Source: Anaerolineales bacterium
GTDB lineage: Bacteria; Chloroflexota; Anaerolineae; Anaerolineales; Villigracilaceae
Direction of reading: 5' to 3'
DNA: 5,203 bases
NCBI GenBank assembly: GCA_025938055.1
Contig: JAICQC010000342.1
Coordinates: 1 to 5,203, forward strand
The translations under genes were made by a program, and so were the position numbers. Shown here piece after piece: positions 1-4,993 of this stretch; position 1 is the stretch's first letter; each line of letters starts with the position of its first letter. The notes under the pieces were generated by a model. That model worked only from the letters and a program-made list of their open reading frames with translations. It was not told the origin of the DNA and did not search any database.

Positions 1-603
1 CCCCACGATCTGCTGAATCAGCGGGATCACAAACGGATAGTGGGTACATCCCAACACCACTGTATCGATATTTTCCTCCAGCATTGGTAACAACGCATCT
101 TCCAAAATTCGGCGCGTCTCTTCGCCATTTAAGTTTCCCTGCTCGATCTGCTGAACCAAGCCACCACAGGTATTTTGGTACAACTGCACGCCGTTTGCAA
201 AGCGCTCGACAACGGAAGCATAGAGCGCGCCCTGAAATGTCGCAGGCGTTGCCAGCACACCCACCTTGCCGGTCTGCGTATGCTCCGCGGCGGGCTTGAT
301 CGCCGGTTCCATGCCGACGAATTGGACATCGGCGAATTTCTCGCGCAGATGTTTCAGTGCCGCGGCAGAGGCAGTATTACATGCGACGACAATGATCTTG
401 GCGTTCTGTTCCAGCAGTAATCTGGTGATCGTCTCGGAGAAATCCCGGATCTGCTGCATCGGGCGCGGACCGTATGGGATGTGTCCCTGGTCGCCAAAGT
501 AAACAATCGACTCTGCGGGCATTTGCTCGCGGAGCGCGCGCAGAACTGAAATGCCGCCAACGCCGGAGTCGAAGATGCCGATGGGGGAAATGTTGAATAG
601 CAT
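1..603 (-). CDS. murI: Glutamate racemase, 3' end cut by window edge
   Basis: Cytoplasmic, cofactor-independent enzyme that converts L-glutamate to D-glutamate for peptidoglycan precursors. The first 201 residues are visible; the family is usually about 260-280 long, so roughly the last quarter lies outside. The N-terminus reads MLFNISPIGIFDSGVGG, with the substrate-binding Asp12-Ser13. Next come YFGDQGHIPYG (about 35-45), VACNTAS with the first catalytic cysteine Cys75, GMEPAIKPA (97-105), and VVLGCTHYP with the second catalytic cysteine Cys186 and His188. These are the two-cysteine proton-transfer residues known for MurI. The start at 603 is the only good one: an in-frame stop (that of the upstream C26 gene) lies 27 bases before it and no other start codon falls between. 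The ribosome binding site is poor, with no clear AGGAGG. It follows the C26 peptidase gene closely and is probably co-transcribed with it. The family call is secure. Confidence 0.96.
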   Translation of the reverse strand, partial: MLFNISPIGIFDSGVGGISVLRALREQMPAESIVYFGDQGHIPYGPRPMQQIRDFSETITRLLLEQNAKIIVVACNTASAAALKHLREKFADVQFVGMEPAIKPAAEHTQTGKVGVLATPATFQGALYASVVERFANGVQLYQNTCGGLVQQIEQGNLNGEETRRILEDALLPMLEENIDTVVLGCTHYPFVIPLIQQIVG

Positions 604-630
604 TGAAAATCGGATCCCGCGGCAAGCGCC

Positions 631-1350
631 TCAATCCCCTGCCGCCTCGACAAACTTCCGAAACAAATTCCTTGTCCCTGCTTGATCTGTGAGCCACTCA
701 GGATGCCACTGAACGGCGAGTCCAAAAGGATGATCGGGCAACTCGATAGCCTCAATCAATCCATCTAGCGCGTGGCCTGCTACACGCAGTGAAGGCGCAA
801 TGTTCTTGAGTCCCTGGTGGTGAAGGCTGTTGACTTTGATGATTGGTTCACCAAAGATCTCGGCGGTATGCGTTCCTTCCTCGATCTTGATTTCATGCAC
901 AAGCACCGTGCGCATATTACCCGGATAGGAATGATCGAGCGCATTGGGGAGCTGGTCAGGGATATGAGTGTGGAGATTTCCGCCCAAAGCCACATTGACC
1001 ACCTGGCAGCCGCGGCAAATGCCTAGGAACGGTTTACCGTCGGCCGCGGCCGCCTGGACCATTTTGAGTTCGATGGAGTCCCGCGCAGGGTCTACGTCAT
1101 CGATGCGGGGATGAGGCTCACCCGGGGAATGTTCGAGCCCAATGTCACCGCCGCCGGAGAAGAGAACGCCATCCAGCCGGTGATAGACCGCATCCCACCC
1201 ATCCTCGGCGATCAGGGAAGGGATGAGGACCGGCACGCCTCCCGCCTGCATGACAGCGTCGATATACGACTGCATAAGCATGATTGTCGGTTGACCATTT
1301 GCATTCCTGGACTGGTTGGTGGTAATGCCAATGATTGGAGGTTTCATCAT
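631..1350 (-). CDS. Peptidase C26 / class I glutamine amidotransferase-like gamma-glutamyl hydrolase (PuuD-like)
   Basis: A 239-residue stand-alone GATase1-fold enzyme related to PuuD, which hydrolyses gamma-glutamyl-GABA in putrescine breakdown, and to gamma-glutamyl hydrolases. The N-terminus MKPPIIGITTN is typical of the family. The region 57-70 holds the LDGVLFSGGGDI strand-turn. The nucleophile elbow is GICRGCQ with Cys112, followed by VNVALGG. VNSLHHQG (173-180) is the conserved substrate-pocket segment. AVQWHPEW supplies the other catalytic residues, His216 and Glu218. All three triad residues are present, so the protein should be active, but the substrate (gamma-Glu-GABA or another gamma-glutamyl amide) cannot be read from sequence. 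No other putrescine-pathway gene is nearby; the neighbour is murI, another glutamate enzyme, 27 bases downstream. Two consecutive ATGs (1350 and 1347) can start it. Neither has a Shine-Dalgarno site, and a TACAAT box 6 bases before the second favours a leaderless start at 1347. Confidence 0.9.
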   Translation of the reverse strand: MMKPPIIGITTNQSRNANGQPTIMLMQSYIDAVMQAGGVPVLIPSLIAEDGWDAVYHRLDGVLFSGGGDIGLEHSPGEPHPRIDDVDPARDSIELKMVQAAAADGKPFLGICRGCQVVNVALGGNLHTHIPDQLPNALDHSYPGNMRTVLVHEIKIEEGTHTAEIFGEPIIKVNSLHHQGLKNIAPSLRVAGHALDGLIEAIELPDHPFGLAVQWHPEWLTDQAGTRNLFRKFVEAAGD

Positions 1351-1353
1351 TCA

Positions 1354-1383
1354 ATTGTAAAACAAAAAAGACCCTAAGGTAAA
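1354..1383 (-). promoter_or_regulatory. Candidate promoter of the C26-murI unit, overlapping the rplS terminator
   Basis: On the minus strand a TACAAT box (1359-1354, 5 of 6 matches to TATAAT) sits 6 bases before the second ATG of the C26 gene. A weak -35-like TTTACC (1383-1378, 4 of 6) lies 18 bases upstream, inside the loop and arm of the rplS terminator. The expected transcription start would fall on the A of the ATG at 1347. A promoter is needed somewhere here, because a strong terminator precedes the gene by only about ten bases, but the -35 match is poor and the call is inference. Confidence 0.4.
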
Positions 1384-1394
1384 CCTTAGGGTCT
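1364..1394 (-). terminator. Intrinsic (Rho-independent) terminator of rplS
   Basis: Read on the minus strand, a perfect 11-bp stem AGACCCTAAGG / CCTTAGGGTCT (arms 1394-1384 and 1379-1369) closes a 4-base TTTA loop. It runs straight into TTTTTG and then TTTT. It begins 17 bases after the rplS stop codon. There is no U-run on the plus-strand side, so it acts in the rplS direction. It separates rplS from the C26 gene. Confidence 0.95.
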
Positions 1395-1411
1395 GCCAAA
1401 AACGAATTAGA

Positions 1412-1759
1412 TTAGTCGAACTTCTGTTTGAGGCGGGCAGATTTTCCCGTGCGTTCCCGCATGAAGTAAAGCTGCGCCCTGCGAACAACACTGTGGCGCT
1501 CGACCACAACCTTGTCGATCCGCGGGGAACGGAGCAGGAAAGTGCGCTCCACGCCGATGCCATTGGAAGCCATACGGCGAACCGTAATGGAATGGTCGTT
1601 GCCGCCCTTGCGCATGCGGATCACGGTGCCCTTGAACTCCTGAATGCGTTCGCGGTCGCCTTCCTTGATCTTCACGTGAACACTGACGTTATCGCCAGCT
1701 TTTACCGTAGGTACTTTCTCATTCTGTTTGGCTTCGAGAGCCTTGATGACGTCTGCCAT
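1412..1759 (-). CDS. rplS: 50S ribosomal protein L19
   Basis: A 115-residue protein of the large ribosomal subunit located at the 30S-50S interface. Family length is usually about 110-120, so this is full length. Diagnostic segments are VKAGDNVSVHVKIKEG (19-34), EFKGTVIRMRKGG (41-53), SITVRRMASNGIGVERTF (57-74) and LRSPRIDKVVVERH (76-89). A basic tail, VRRAQLYFMRERTGKSARL, completes the match. The start at 1759 has an AAGGA Shine-Dalgarno site 9 bases upstream (1773-1769). In many bacteria rplS closes an rpsP-rimM-trmD operon. Here it stands alone, with its own promoter (1844-1872), a leader of roughly 78 bases and its own terminator. That makes it a single-gene transcription unit, though read-through from fabF cannot be excluded. 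Confidence 0.98.
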   Translation of the reverse strand: MADVIKALEAKQNEKVPTVKAGDNVSVHVKIKEGDRERIQEFKGTVIRMRKGGNDHSITVRRMASNGIGVERTFLLRSPRIDKVVVERHSVVRRAQLYFMRERTGKSARLKQKFD

Positions 1760-1790
1760 TGTCTTTCATCCTTACGAATATGATTTCTTT

Positions 1791-1824
1791 TACCGCATCC
1801 CACTGCTTAGGCTGTTTTGCGGTA
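1791..1824 (-). promoter_or_regulatory. Hairpin in the rplS mRNA leader, candidate L19 autoregulatory element
   Basis: Between the predicted rplS transcription start (about 1837) and its Shine-Dalgarno site, the minus strand contains TACCGCA (1824-1818) and its exact complement TGCGGTA (1797-1791). They are separated by a 20-base loop. Several ribosomal protein mRNAs, including L19 leaders in some Firmicutes, are feedback-controlled through leader hairpins. This one is not recognised as any described class. The pairing is visible; the regulatory role is inference. Confidence 0.4.
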
Positions 1825-1843
1825 CCGTATAACGCGACGGCGG

Positions 1844-1872
1844 ATTATAGCACGCCTTTTCCAGTTCTACAA
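1844..1872 (-). promoter_or_regulatory. Sigma-70-type promoter of rplS
   Basis: On the minus strand there is a consensus TATAAT (1849-1844) preceded by an extended -10 TGC (1852-1850). A TTGTAG -35-like box (1872-1867) lies exactly 17 bases upstream. The predicted start is near 1837, giving a leader of about 78 bases before the rplS ATG. It lies in the 148-bp gap after fabF, where no convincing terminator was found. Confidence 0.75.
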
Positions 1873-1907
1873 GTGACAACCTTGCGCAGGTTTTTGCGCG
1901 GGCAGGC

Positions 1908-3143
1908 TCACGAATATTTCCGAATCGCCAGCACCGCGTTATGCCCGCCGAAGCCGAAGGCATTGCTGATCGCGAGATCGATTTTTTTCTCGCGCGCCTC
2001 GTTTGGGATGTAATCCAGGTCACACTCGGGGTCGGGCGTCTCATAATGGATCGTCGGCGGCAGGACCCCCTCACGCACTGCCTGCACGCAGAAGATTGCC
2101 TCCAGCGCGCCGGTCGCCCCCATCATGTGCCCGGTCATGGACTTTGTGGAAGAAATAGGGATCTCATACGCCTTCTCGCCAAACGCGGCTTTGATGGCGC
2201 GCGTCTCCGACTGGTCGTTCAGCAGCGTGCCGGTCCCATGGGCGCTGATATAGCCAAGATCGTCCACGGTTGCCCTGGCAGATGCCAGCGCCATGCGCAT
2301 GGCGGCGGAACCGCCTTCCCCAGCTTCGTGCGGCGCGGTAACGTGGAAGGCGTCCGCGGTGGCACCGTATCCGGCAAGCTCGGCAAGGATGTTCGCGCCG
2401 CGCGCCTTCGCATGCGACTCGGTTTCCAGCACCAGCACACCCGCGCCTTCCCCCATTACGAGTCCATCTCGGTTTTTGTCGAACGGTTGAGGGGCCATCG
2501 AGTAATCATCATTGCGGCGGGACATGGCGCCCACACGGTCGAATGCCGCCACACCCACCGGACAAATCGTCATTTCGGCACCCCCCGCCAGCGCGGCGTC
2601 GATCATCCCGGCTTTTAACATCAACAACGCTGTGCCAATGCCATCCGCGCCAGAGGCACATGCCGAAGCAACGGAAAAACAGGGTCCCTTGATCTGGTGA
2701 TCGATGGCGATCATGCCTGCCGCGCCGTTTGGCATCAACATGGGGATAAGGAAAGGACTCACCCGGCGAGGTCCTTCGGTATGGTTCGTGATGACCGCAT
2801 CCTGCAGGGATTTGATCCCGCCAATCGCCGATGACACCAGCACACCGATCCGATCACCGTTGGCTTCCGTGACCTCCAAGCCAGAGCTTTCCAGCGCATC
2901 TTTTGCAGCGGCAACCCCCAACTGTTCAAAGCGGTCACGACGGCGTGCTTCCTTGGGGTCCATGTAGTTGCCCGGTTCGAAGCTTTTTACCTCCGCCGCG
3001 AAATGCACGTTCAATGATGTCGGGTCGAACAGCGTGATCGGTCCCACCCCCGACACACCGTTGACTGCATTCCTCCAGCTTTCCTCCACAGTCAACCCGA
3101 GTGGGTTCACCGTCCCCATACCTGTAATTACGACTCGCTCCAT
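1908..3143 (-). CDS. fabF: Beta-ketoacyl-[acyl-carrier-protein] synthase II
   Basis: Condensing enzyme of type II fatty acid synthesis; it extends acyl-ACP with malonyl-ACP by decarboxylative Claisen condensation in the cytoplasm. At 411 residues it matches the usual length. The thiolase-fold N-terminus reads RVVITGMGTVNPLG. The nucleophile is Cys162 in VASACASGADGIG, with His302 in AHGTGT, Lys334 in SSTKSMTGH and His339 completing the Cys-His-His site. NAFGFGGHN (394-402) is the glycine-rich phenylalanine gate loop. One oddity: the HGT.TP loop normally has proline after the second Thr, but here residue 307 is Leu (CTG). The start at 3143 has GAGGAG only three bases before the ATG. No acpP or fabG lies beside it; upstream is moaE across a 131-bp gap with no clear terminator or promoter. 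The family is sure; FabF rather than another KAS subtype is the best fit. Confidence 0.95.
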   Translation of the reverse strand: MERVVITGMGTVNPLGLTVEESWRNAVNGVSGVGPITLFDPTSLNVHFAAEVKSFEPGNYMDPKEARRRDRFEQLGVAAAKDALESSGLEVTEANGDRIGVLVSSAIGGIKSLQDAVITNHTEGPRRVSPFLIPMLMPNGAAGMIAIDHQIKGPCFSVASACASGADGIGTALLMLKAGMIDAALAGGAEMTICPVGVAAFDRVGAMSRRNDDYSMAPQPFDKNRDGLVMGEGAGVLVLETESHAKARGANILAELAGYGATADAFHVTAPHEAGEGGSAAMRMALASARATVDDLGYISAHGTGTLLNDQSETRAIKAAFGEKAYEIPISSTKSMTGHMMGATGALEAIFCVQAVREGVLPPTIHYETPDPECDLDYIPNEAREKKIDLAISNAFGFGGHNAVLAIRKYS

Positions 3144-3202
3144 TCACTCCTCACAATCAAAGCATACGTTGGATTTTGCTGTATAGAGAACCCCGAATAT
3201 GC

Positions 3203-3223
3203 TTACGAGTCACGCCTCACGCG
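3203..3223. repeat. Short tandem heptamers in the moaE-fabF gap
   Basis: Three head-to-tail 7-mers, TTACGAG, TCACGCC and TCACGCG, form a degenerate tandem run. The rest of the 131-bp gap (3144-3274) holds the fabF Shine-Dalgarno site but no ORF, no good promoter and no hairpin with a U-run. The repeat may be a remnant of an intergenic satellite; its short length makes chance possible. Confidence 0.3.
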
Positions 3224-3274
3224 CAGCCGCAAGCCGTTTCTGTTTCGATGCAATTCTTCAACTTTAGGCCTTTC

Positions 3275-3733
3275 CTACTCCCCCGCTTTCGGAAAATACT
3301 CCCCTTCTACCCAGGATTCGCCGTTCGGGCTGACCTCCTTTTTCCAGATCGGGACGATTTCCTTCAAACGGTCGATTCCATACCGTGCGGCGTCAAAGAC
3401 TCCCGTATCGCGATGCGCGGCGGTGCAGGCAATCAAGACTGTTGGCGTCTTCGGGTAGAGCTTACCAATCCGCTGGACGATGGCGATCCCTTCGACGATG
3501 GGCCAGCGTTCGCGGATCTCATCCGCGACCTGCTTCATCTTGGCTTCTGCCATTGGGATGTAGGCTTCGTATTCCAGGAACTCGGTCTCATACGCCGCGC
3601 CGCGGCTGGTCTTGCCGCGCACCATGCCTGTAAAGATGGCTGCCGCGCCGGTGCTTGTCAATGTGATCTTTGCCAGCAACTCATTCAGGTCAATCTCGTC
3701 TTCGGTGATGGAGAAAATTATTGGGAATTCCAT
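3275..3733 (-). CDS. moaE: Molybdopterin synthase catalytic (large) subunit
   Basis: With MoaD, forms the heterotetrameric cytoplasmic enzyme that inserts two sulfurs into cyclic pyranopterin monophosphate to give molybdopterin. At 152 residues it is the usual size. Family segments visible are GAAAIFTGMVRGKT (29-42, with the conserved Arg39), LEYEAY (53-58), MKQVADEIRERWP (66-78), RIGKLYPKTPTVLIAC (88-103) and AAHRDTGVFDAARYGIDRLK. Lys124 in DRLKEIVP and Lys131 in IWKKE correspond to the two catalytic lysines of E. coli MoaE (119 and 126). It lies 36 bases downstream of moaD in the same orientation, as expected for an operon. No Shine-Dalgarno site is evident; the 36-bp spacer instead carries a GC-rich inverted repeat. 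The call is secure. Confidence 0.97.
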   Translation of the reverse strand: MEFPIIFSITEDEIDLNELLAKITLTSTGAAAIFTGMVRGKTSRGAAYETEFLEYEAYIPMAEAKMKQVADEIRERWPIVEGIAIVQRIGKLYPKTPTVLIACTAAHRDTGVFDAARYGIDRLKEIVPIWKKEVSPNGESWVEGEYFPKAGE

Positions 3734-3745
3734 AATTTATTCAGG

Positions 3746-3765
3746 GTAGGCAGGCCCCGCCCTAC
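3746..3765. repeat. GC-rich inverted repeat between moaD and moaE
   Basis: GTAGG (3746-3750) and CCTAC (3761-3765) are exact inverted repeats. One further C-G pair is possible across a bulge, and a C/G-rich loop lies inside. In moaD-moaE mRNA this could form a small stem 12 bases before the moaE ATG, where no ribosome binding site is visible. It has no U-run and so is not a terminator. It may be a fragment of a dispersed palindromic repeat or a spacer hairpin. Confidence 0.4.
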
Positions 3766-3769
3766 ACAA

Positions 3770-4018
3770 TCACCCTCCCGATACAGGCGGGAACATTGCC
3801 AGTTCCGCGTTTGGAGGAATGACCGCTTCATCGAAGGCATACTCACGGTTGATAGTAATCAGCACGCTCGACATCGACTCTTTGAGATTTGGGTATTCCG
3901 CCGAAAGCTGATCCTTCAATCCCTGCACCGTCAGGTCGGCAGGGATATCCAGTTCCATAGACTTCGTCCCGGCACGATCACGCAGAGTGGCAAAGAATAA
4001 TAACTTCACGCGGTTCAT
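3770..4018 (-). CDS. moaD: Molybdopterin synthase sulfur carrier (small) subunit
   Basis: An 82-residue ubiquitin-fold protein whose C-terminal glycine is adenylated and thiocarboxylated by a MoeB-type enzyme. It then inserts into MoaE to donate sulfur to the pterin precursor. The sequence begins VKLLFFATLRDRAGT, a typical MoaD first strand. It contains VQGLKDQL (31-38), VLITINREYA (52-61) and NAELAMFPPVSGG, ending exactly in the required Gly-Gly (81-82). The start at 4018 has AGGA four bases upstream, which overlaps the TAG stop of the cupin gene (TAGGA). The 6-base spacing suggests translational coupling to that gene. No sulfurylase gene is in the window. Confidence 0.97.
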   Translation of the reverse strand: MNRVKLLFFATLRDRAGTKSMELDIPADLTVQGLKDQLSAEYPNLKESMSSVLITINREYAFDEAVIPPNAELAMFPPVSGG

Positions 4019-4024
4019 AAATTC

Positions 4025-4390
4025 CTAGATCCAGGCGTCATTTGCGGCCGTCCGTTCGTTGACCAGGTCACCTGTGTTTACGGTACCCGCCGGTTCCACC
4101 AGCAGGATGTGGCATTCGTGCACGGCAACAGGCTTGTGCTCCAAGCCCTTCGGAACCACGAACATCTCCCCTTCGTTCAACGTGACGATTCCCTCGCGGA
4201 ATTGAATTTCCAGTTGACCTTTCAAGACAACGAACACCTCATCGGTTTCAGGGTGATCATGCCAGACAAATTCTCCCTGCACTTTGACGATCTTGAAATG
4301 ACAATCGTTCATCTGTGCAATAATCTTCGGAGACCAATGCTCCGAGAATTTTGCAAGCTTTTCCTGGAAGTTTATCGATTGATAATCCAT
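4025..4390 (-). CDS. Small single-domain cupin protein within the moa cluster
   Basis: Conserved beta-barrel cupin of unknown substrate. Taking the ATG at 4390 gives 121 residues starting [19 protein letters not shown], the usual N-terminus of this small cupin family. Cupin motif 1 is [15 protein letters not shown], with metal-ligand candidates His44, His46 and Glu51. Motif 2, [12 protein letters not shown], has His85. The three-His-one-Glu set is complete, so a bound metal is likely. The reading frame stays open to a GTG at 4465, but those 25 extra residues do not resemble cupins, have no ribosome binding site and cover a strongly structured element. The ATG at 4390 has GGAG ten bases upstream. 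It lies between moaC and moaD and its stop overlaps the moaD ribosome binding site, so it is co-transcribed with Moco genes. A role in that pathway is only inference. Confidence 0.85.
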   Translation of the reverse strand: MDYQSINFQEKLAKFSEHWSPKIIAQMNDCHFKIVKVQGEFVWHDHPETDEVFVVLKGQLEIQFREGIVTLNEGEMFVVPKGLEHKPVAVHECHILLVEPAGTVNTGDLVNERTAANDAWI

Positions 4391-4406
4391 CGATCCATTT
4401 CTCCAT

Positions 4407-4469
4407 ACTTTGGAGTCAGGGAACTTGTTCCCGCTTTGCATGACCAGAAGGCTGGTTGACTCCACAAGT
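4407..4469 (-). promoter_or_regulatory. Three-way-junction inverted-repeat element upstream of the cupin gene
   Basis: Outer arms 4407-4418 (ACTTTGGAGTCA) and 4457-4469 pair over 12 bp with one bulged base (C4465). Inside are two perfect hairpins. GGGAAC/GTTCCC has arms 4419-4424 and 4427-4432. ACCAG/CTGGT has arms 4443-4447 and 4452-4456, with a 4-base loop. Both hairpins abut the outer stem, leaving one 10-base joining strand (CATGCAAAGC in the mRNA). The element starts at the moaC stop codon and ends two bases before the GGAG of the cupin gene, so it could govern cupin-moaD-moaE expression. It could equally be a small dispersed repeat with inverted termini. It has no U-run and is not a standard terminator. 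The structure is visible; its function is unknown. Confidence 0.65.
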
Positions 4470-4945
4470 CATTCATTTACAACGTCGCCGCTTTGACCGC
4501 CATGCTTTTCGACTAATCGAATATTCTGGATTCGCATGGTTTTCTCGGCGGCTTTTGCCATGTCATAGATGGTTAGCGCCGCGACGGAGACCGCAGTCAA
4601 GGCTTCCATTTCGACCCCGGTTTTGCCGATAGTCTTTGCCGTAGCGGTCACGACCACACCAGGGATGGCGTTGTCCAACACAAGATCCACATCAATCTTG
4701 GTGAGAGGCAGAGGATGACATAACGGGATGAGTTCCGAAGTCCGCTTGGAGGCGCTGATTCCTGCAATCTGCGCGACCGTAAGCACGTCGCCTTTTTTGA
4801 TCTGTCCGGCGCGGATTAGCTCCAGCGTTTCCTGCTTCATGTGGATCTCCCCACGAGCAACTGCCACCCGCTCCGTGTCCGGTTTGTGCCCGACGTCCAC
4901 CATGCGGGCGTGCCCCTGTTCGTCGAGGTGAGTTAACTTAGGCAT
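4469..4945 (-). CDS. moaC: Cyclic pyranopterin monophosphate synthase
   Basis: Second step of molybdenum cofactor biosynthesis: converts the MoaA product 3',8-cyclo-7,8-dihydro-GTP to cyclic pyranopterin monophosphate in the cytoplasm. At 158 residues it is full length. It reads [18 protein letters not shown] at the N-terminus, then [19 protein letters not shown] (52-70), [17 protein letters not shown] (72-88), [20 protein letters not shown] (110-129) and [11 protein letters not shown] near the end. The active-site residues Lys51, His77, Glu112, Glu114, Asp128 and Lys131 are all present and fall at the same numbers as in E. coli MoaC. The start at 4945 has no Shine-Dalgarno site but has TATAAT 6 bases upstream, so the mRNA is probably leaderless. 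It is the first gene of the moaC-cupin-moaD-moaE unit and is divergent from scpA. moaA is absent from the window. Confidence 0.98.
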   Translation of the reverse strand: MPKLTHLDEQGHARMVDVGHKPDTERVAVARGEIHMKQETLELIRAGQIKKGDVLTVAQIAGISASKRTSELIPLCHPLPLTKIDVDLVLDNAIPGVVVTATAKTIGKTGVEMEALTAVSVAALTIYDMAKAAEKTMRIQNIRLVEKHGGQSGDVVNE

Positions 4946-4951
4946 AAGGAA

Positions 4952-4957
4952 ATTATA
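4952..4957 (-). promoter_or_regulatory. -10 box of moaC, leaderless type
   Basis: On the minus strand a perfect TATAAT (4957-4952) is followed by 6 bases and then the moaC ATG. Transcription would therefore start at or beside the A of the start codon. No good -35 hexamer is found 16-18 bases upstream; that region overlaps the scpA -10 box. The -10 match and spacing are direct; start-site use is inferred. Confidence 0.7.
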
Positions 4958-4973
4958 TCGTATGGAGATACCT

Positions 4974-4992
4974 GGCGGTATAATTCACCGCC
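4974..4992. repeat. Inverted repeat over the scpA -10 box, possible operator
   Basis: GGCGGT (4974-4979) and ACCGCC (4987-4992) are exact inverted repeats 7 bases apart. They enclose the TATAAT of the scpA promoter and lie in the -35 region of the moaC promoter. A dimeric regulator binding here could affect both directions. With 6-bp arms the pairing could be chance, and no regulator gene is present nearby. Confidence 0.4.
4979..4984 (+). promoter_or_regulatory. -10 box of scpA
   Basis: A perfect TATAAT lies 9 bases before the scpA ATG at 4994, giving a leaderless or nearly leaderless transcript; there is no Shine-Dalgarno sequence. The expected -35 position (about 4955-4961) is a poor match and coincides with the moaC -10 box, so the two divergent promoters overlap. 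Confidence 0.65.
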
Positions 4993-4993
4993 T

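Noticed and set aside
601..633. Possible C26-MurI fusion, because the C26 stop and the murI ATG share a frame
   Set aside because: A clean TGA separates them and each protein has complete normal ends at the junction, so the shared frame is coincidental.
1884..1899. GCGCA/TGCGC hairpin just after the fabF stop as a terminator
   Set aside because: It has only 5 bp and no U-run on either strand.
1941..2618. Plus-strand open frame (225 codons) opposite fabF
   Set aside because: It is a GC-driven shadow of the fabF coding frame; the translation is rich in Arg, His and Gly without domain features.
3176..4000. Long plus-strand open frame (274 codons) opposite moaD and moaE
   Set aside because: It is antisense to two clearly functional genes, its translation resembles no family, and it has no ribosome binding site.
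4433..4442. GCAAAGC joiner of the 4407-4469 element as a cyclic-di-GMP (GEMM) riboswitch core
   Set aside because: The resemblance is limited to a few bases. The second GEMM helix with its tetraloop receptor and the overall arrangement are missing.
4391..4465. GTG-initiated 25-residue N-terminal extension of the cupin gene
   Set aside because: There is no ribosome binding site, no cupin similarity, and it runs through a strongly paired element. The ATG at 4390 has GGAG at a suitable distance.
4946..4993. Molybdenum cofactor riboswitch upstream of moaC
   Set aside because: The spacer is 48 bp with a TATAAT box 6 bases from the ATG, leaving no transcribed leader in which a riboswitch could sit.
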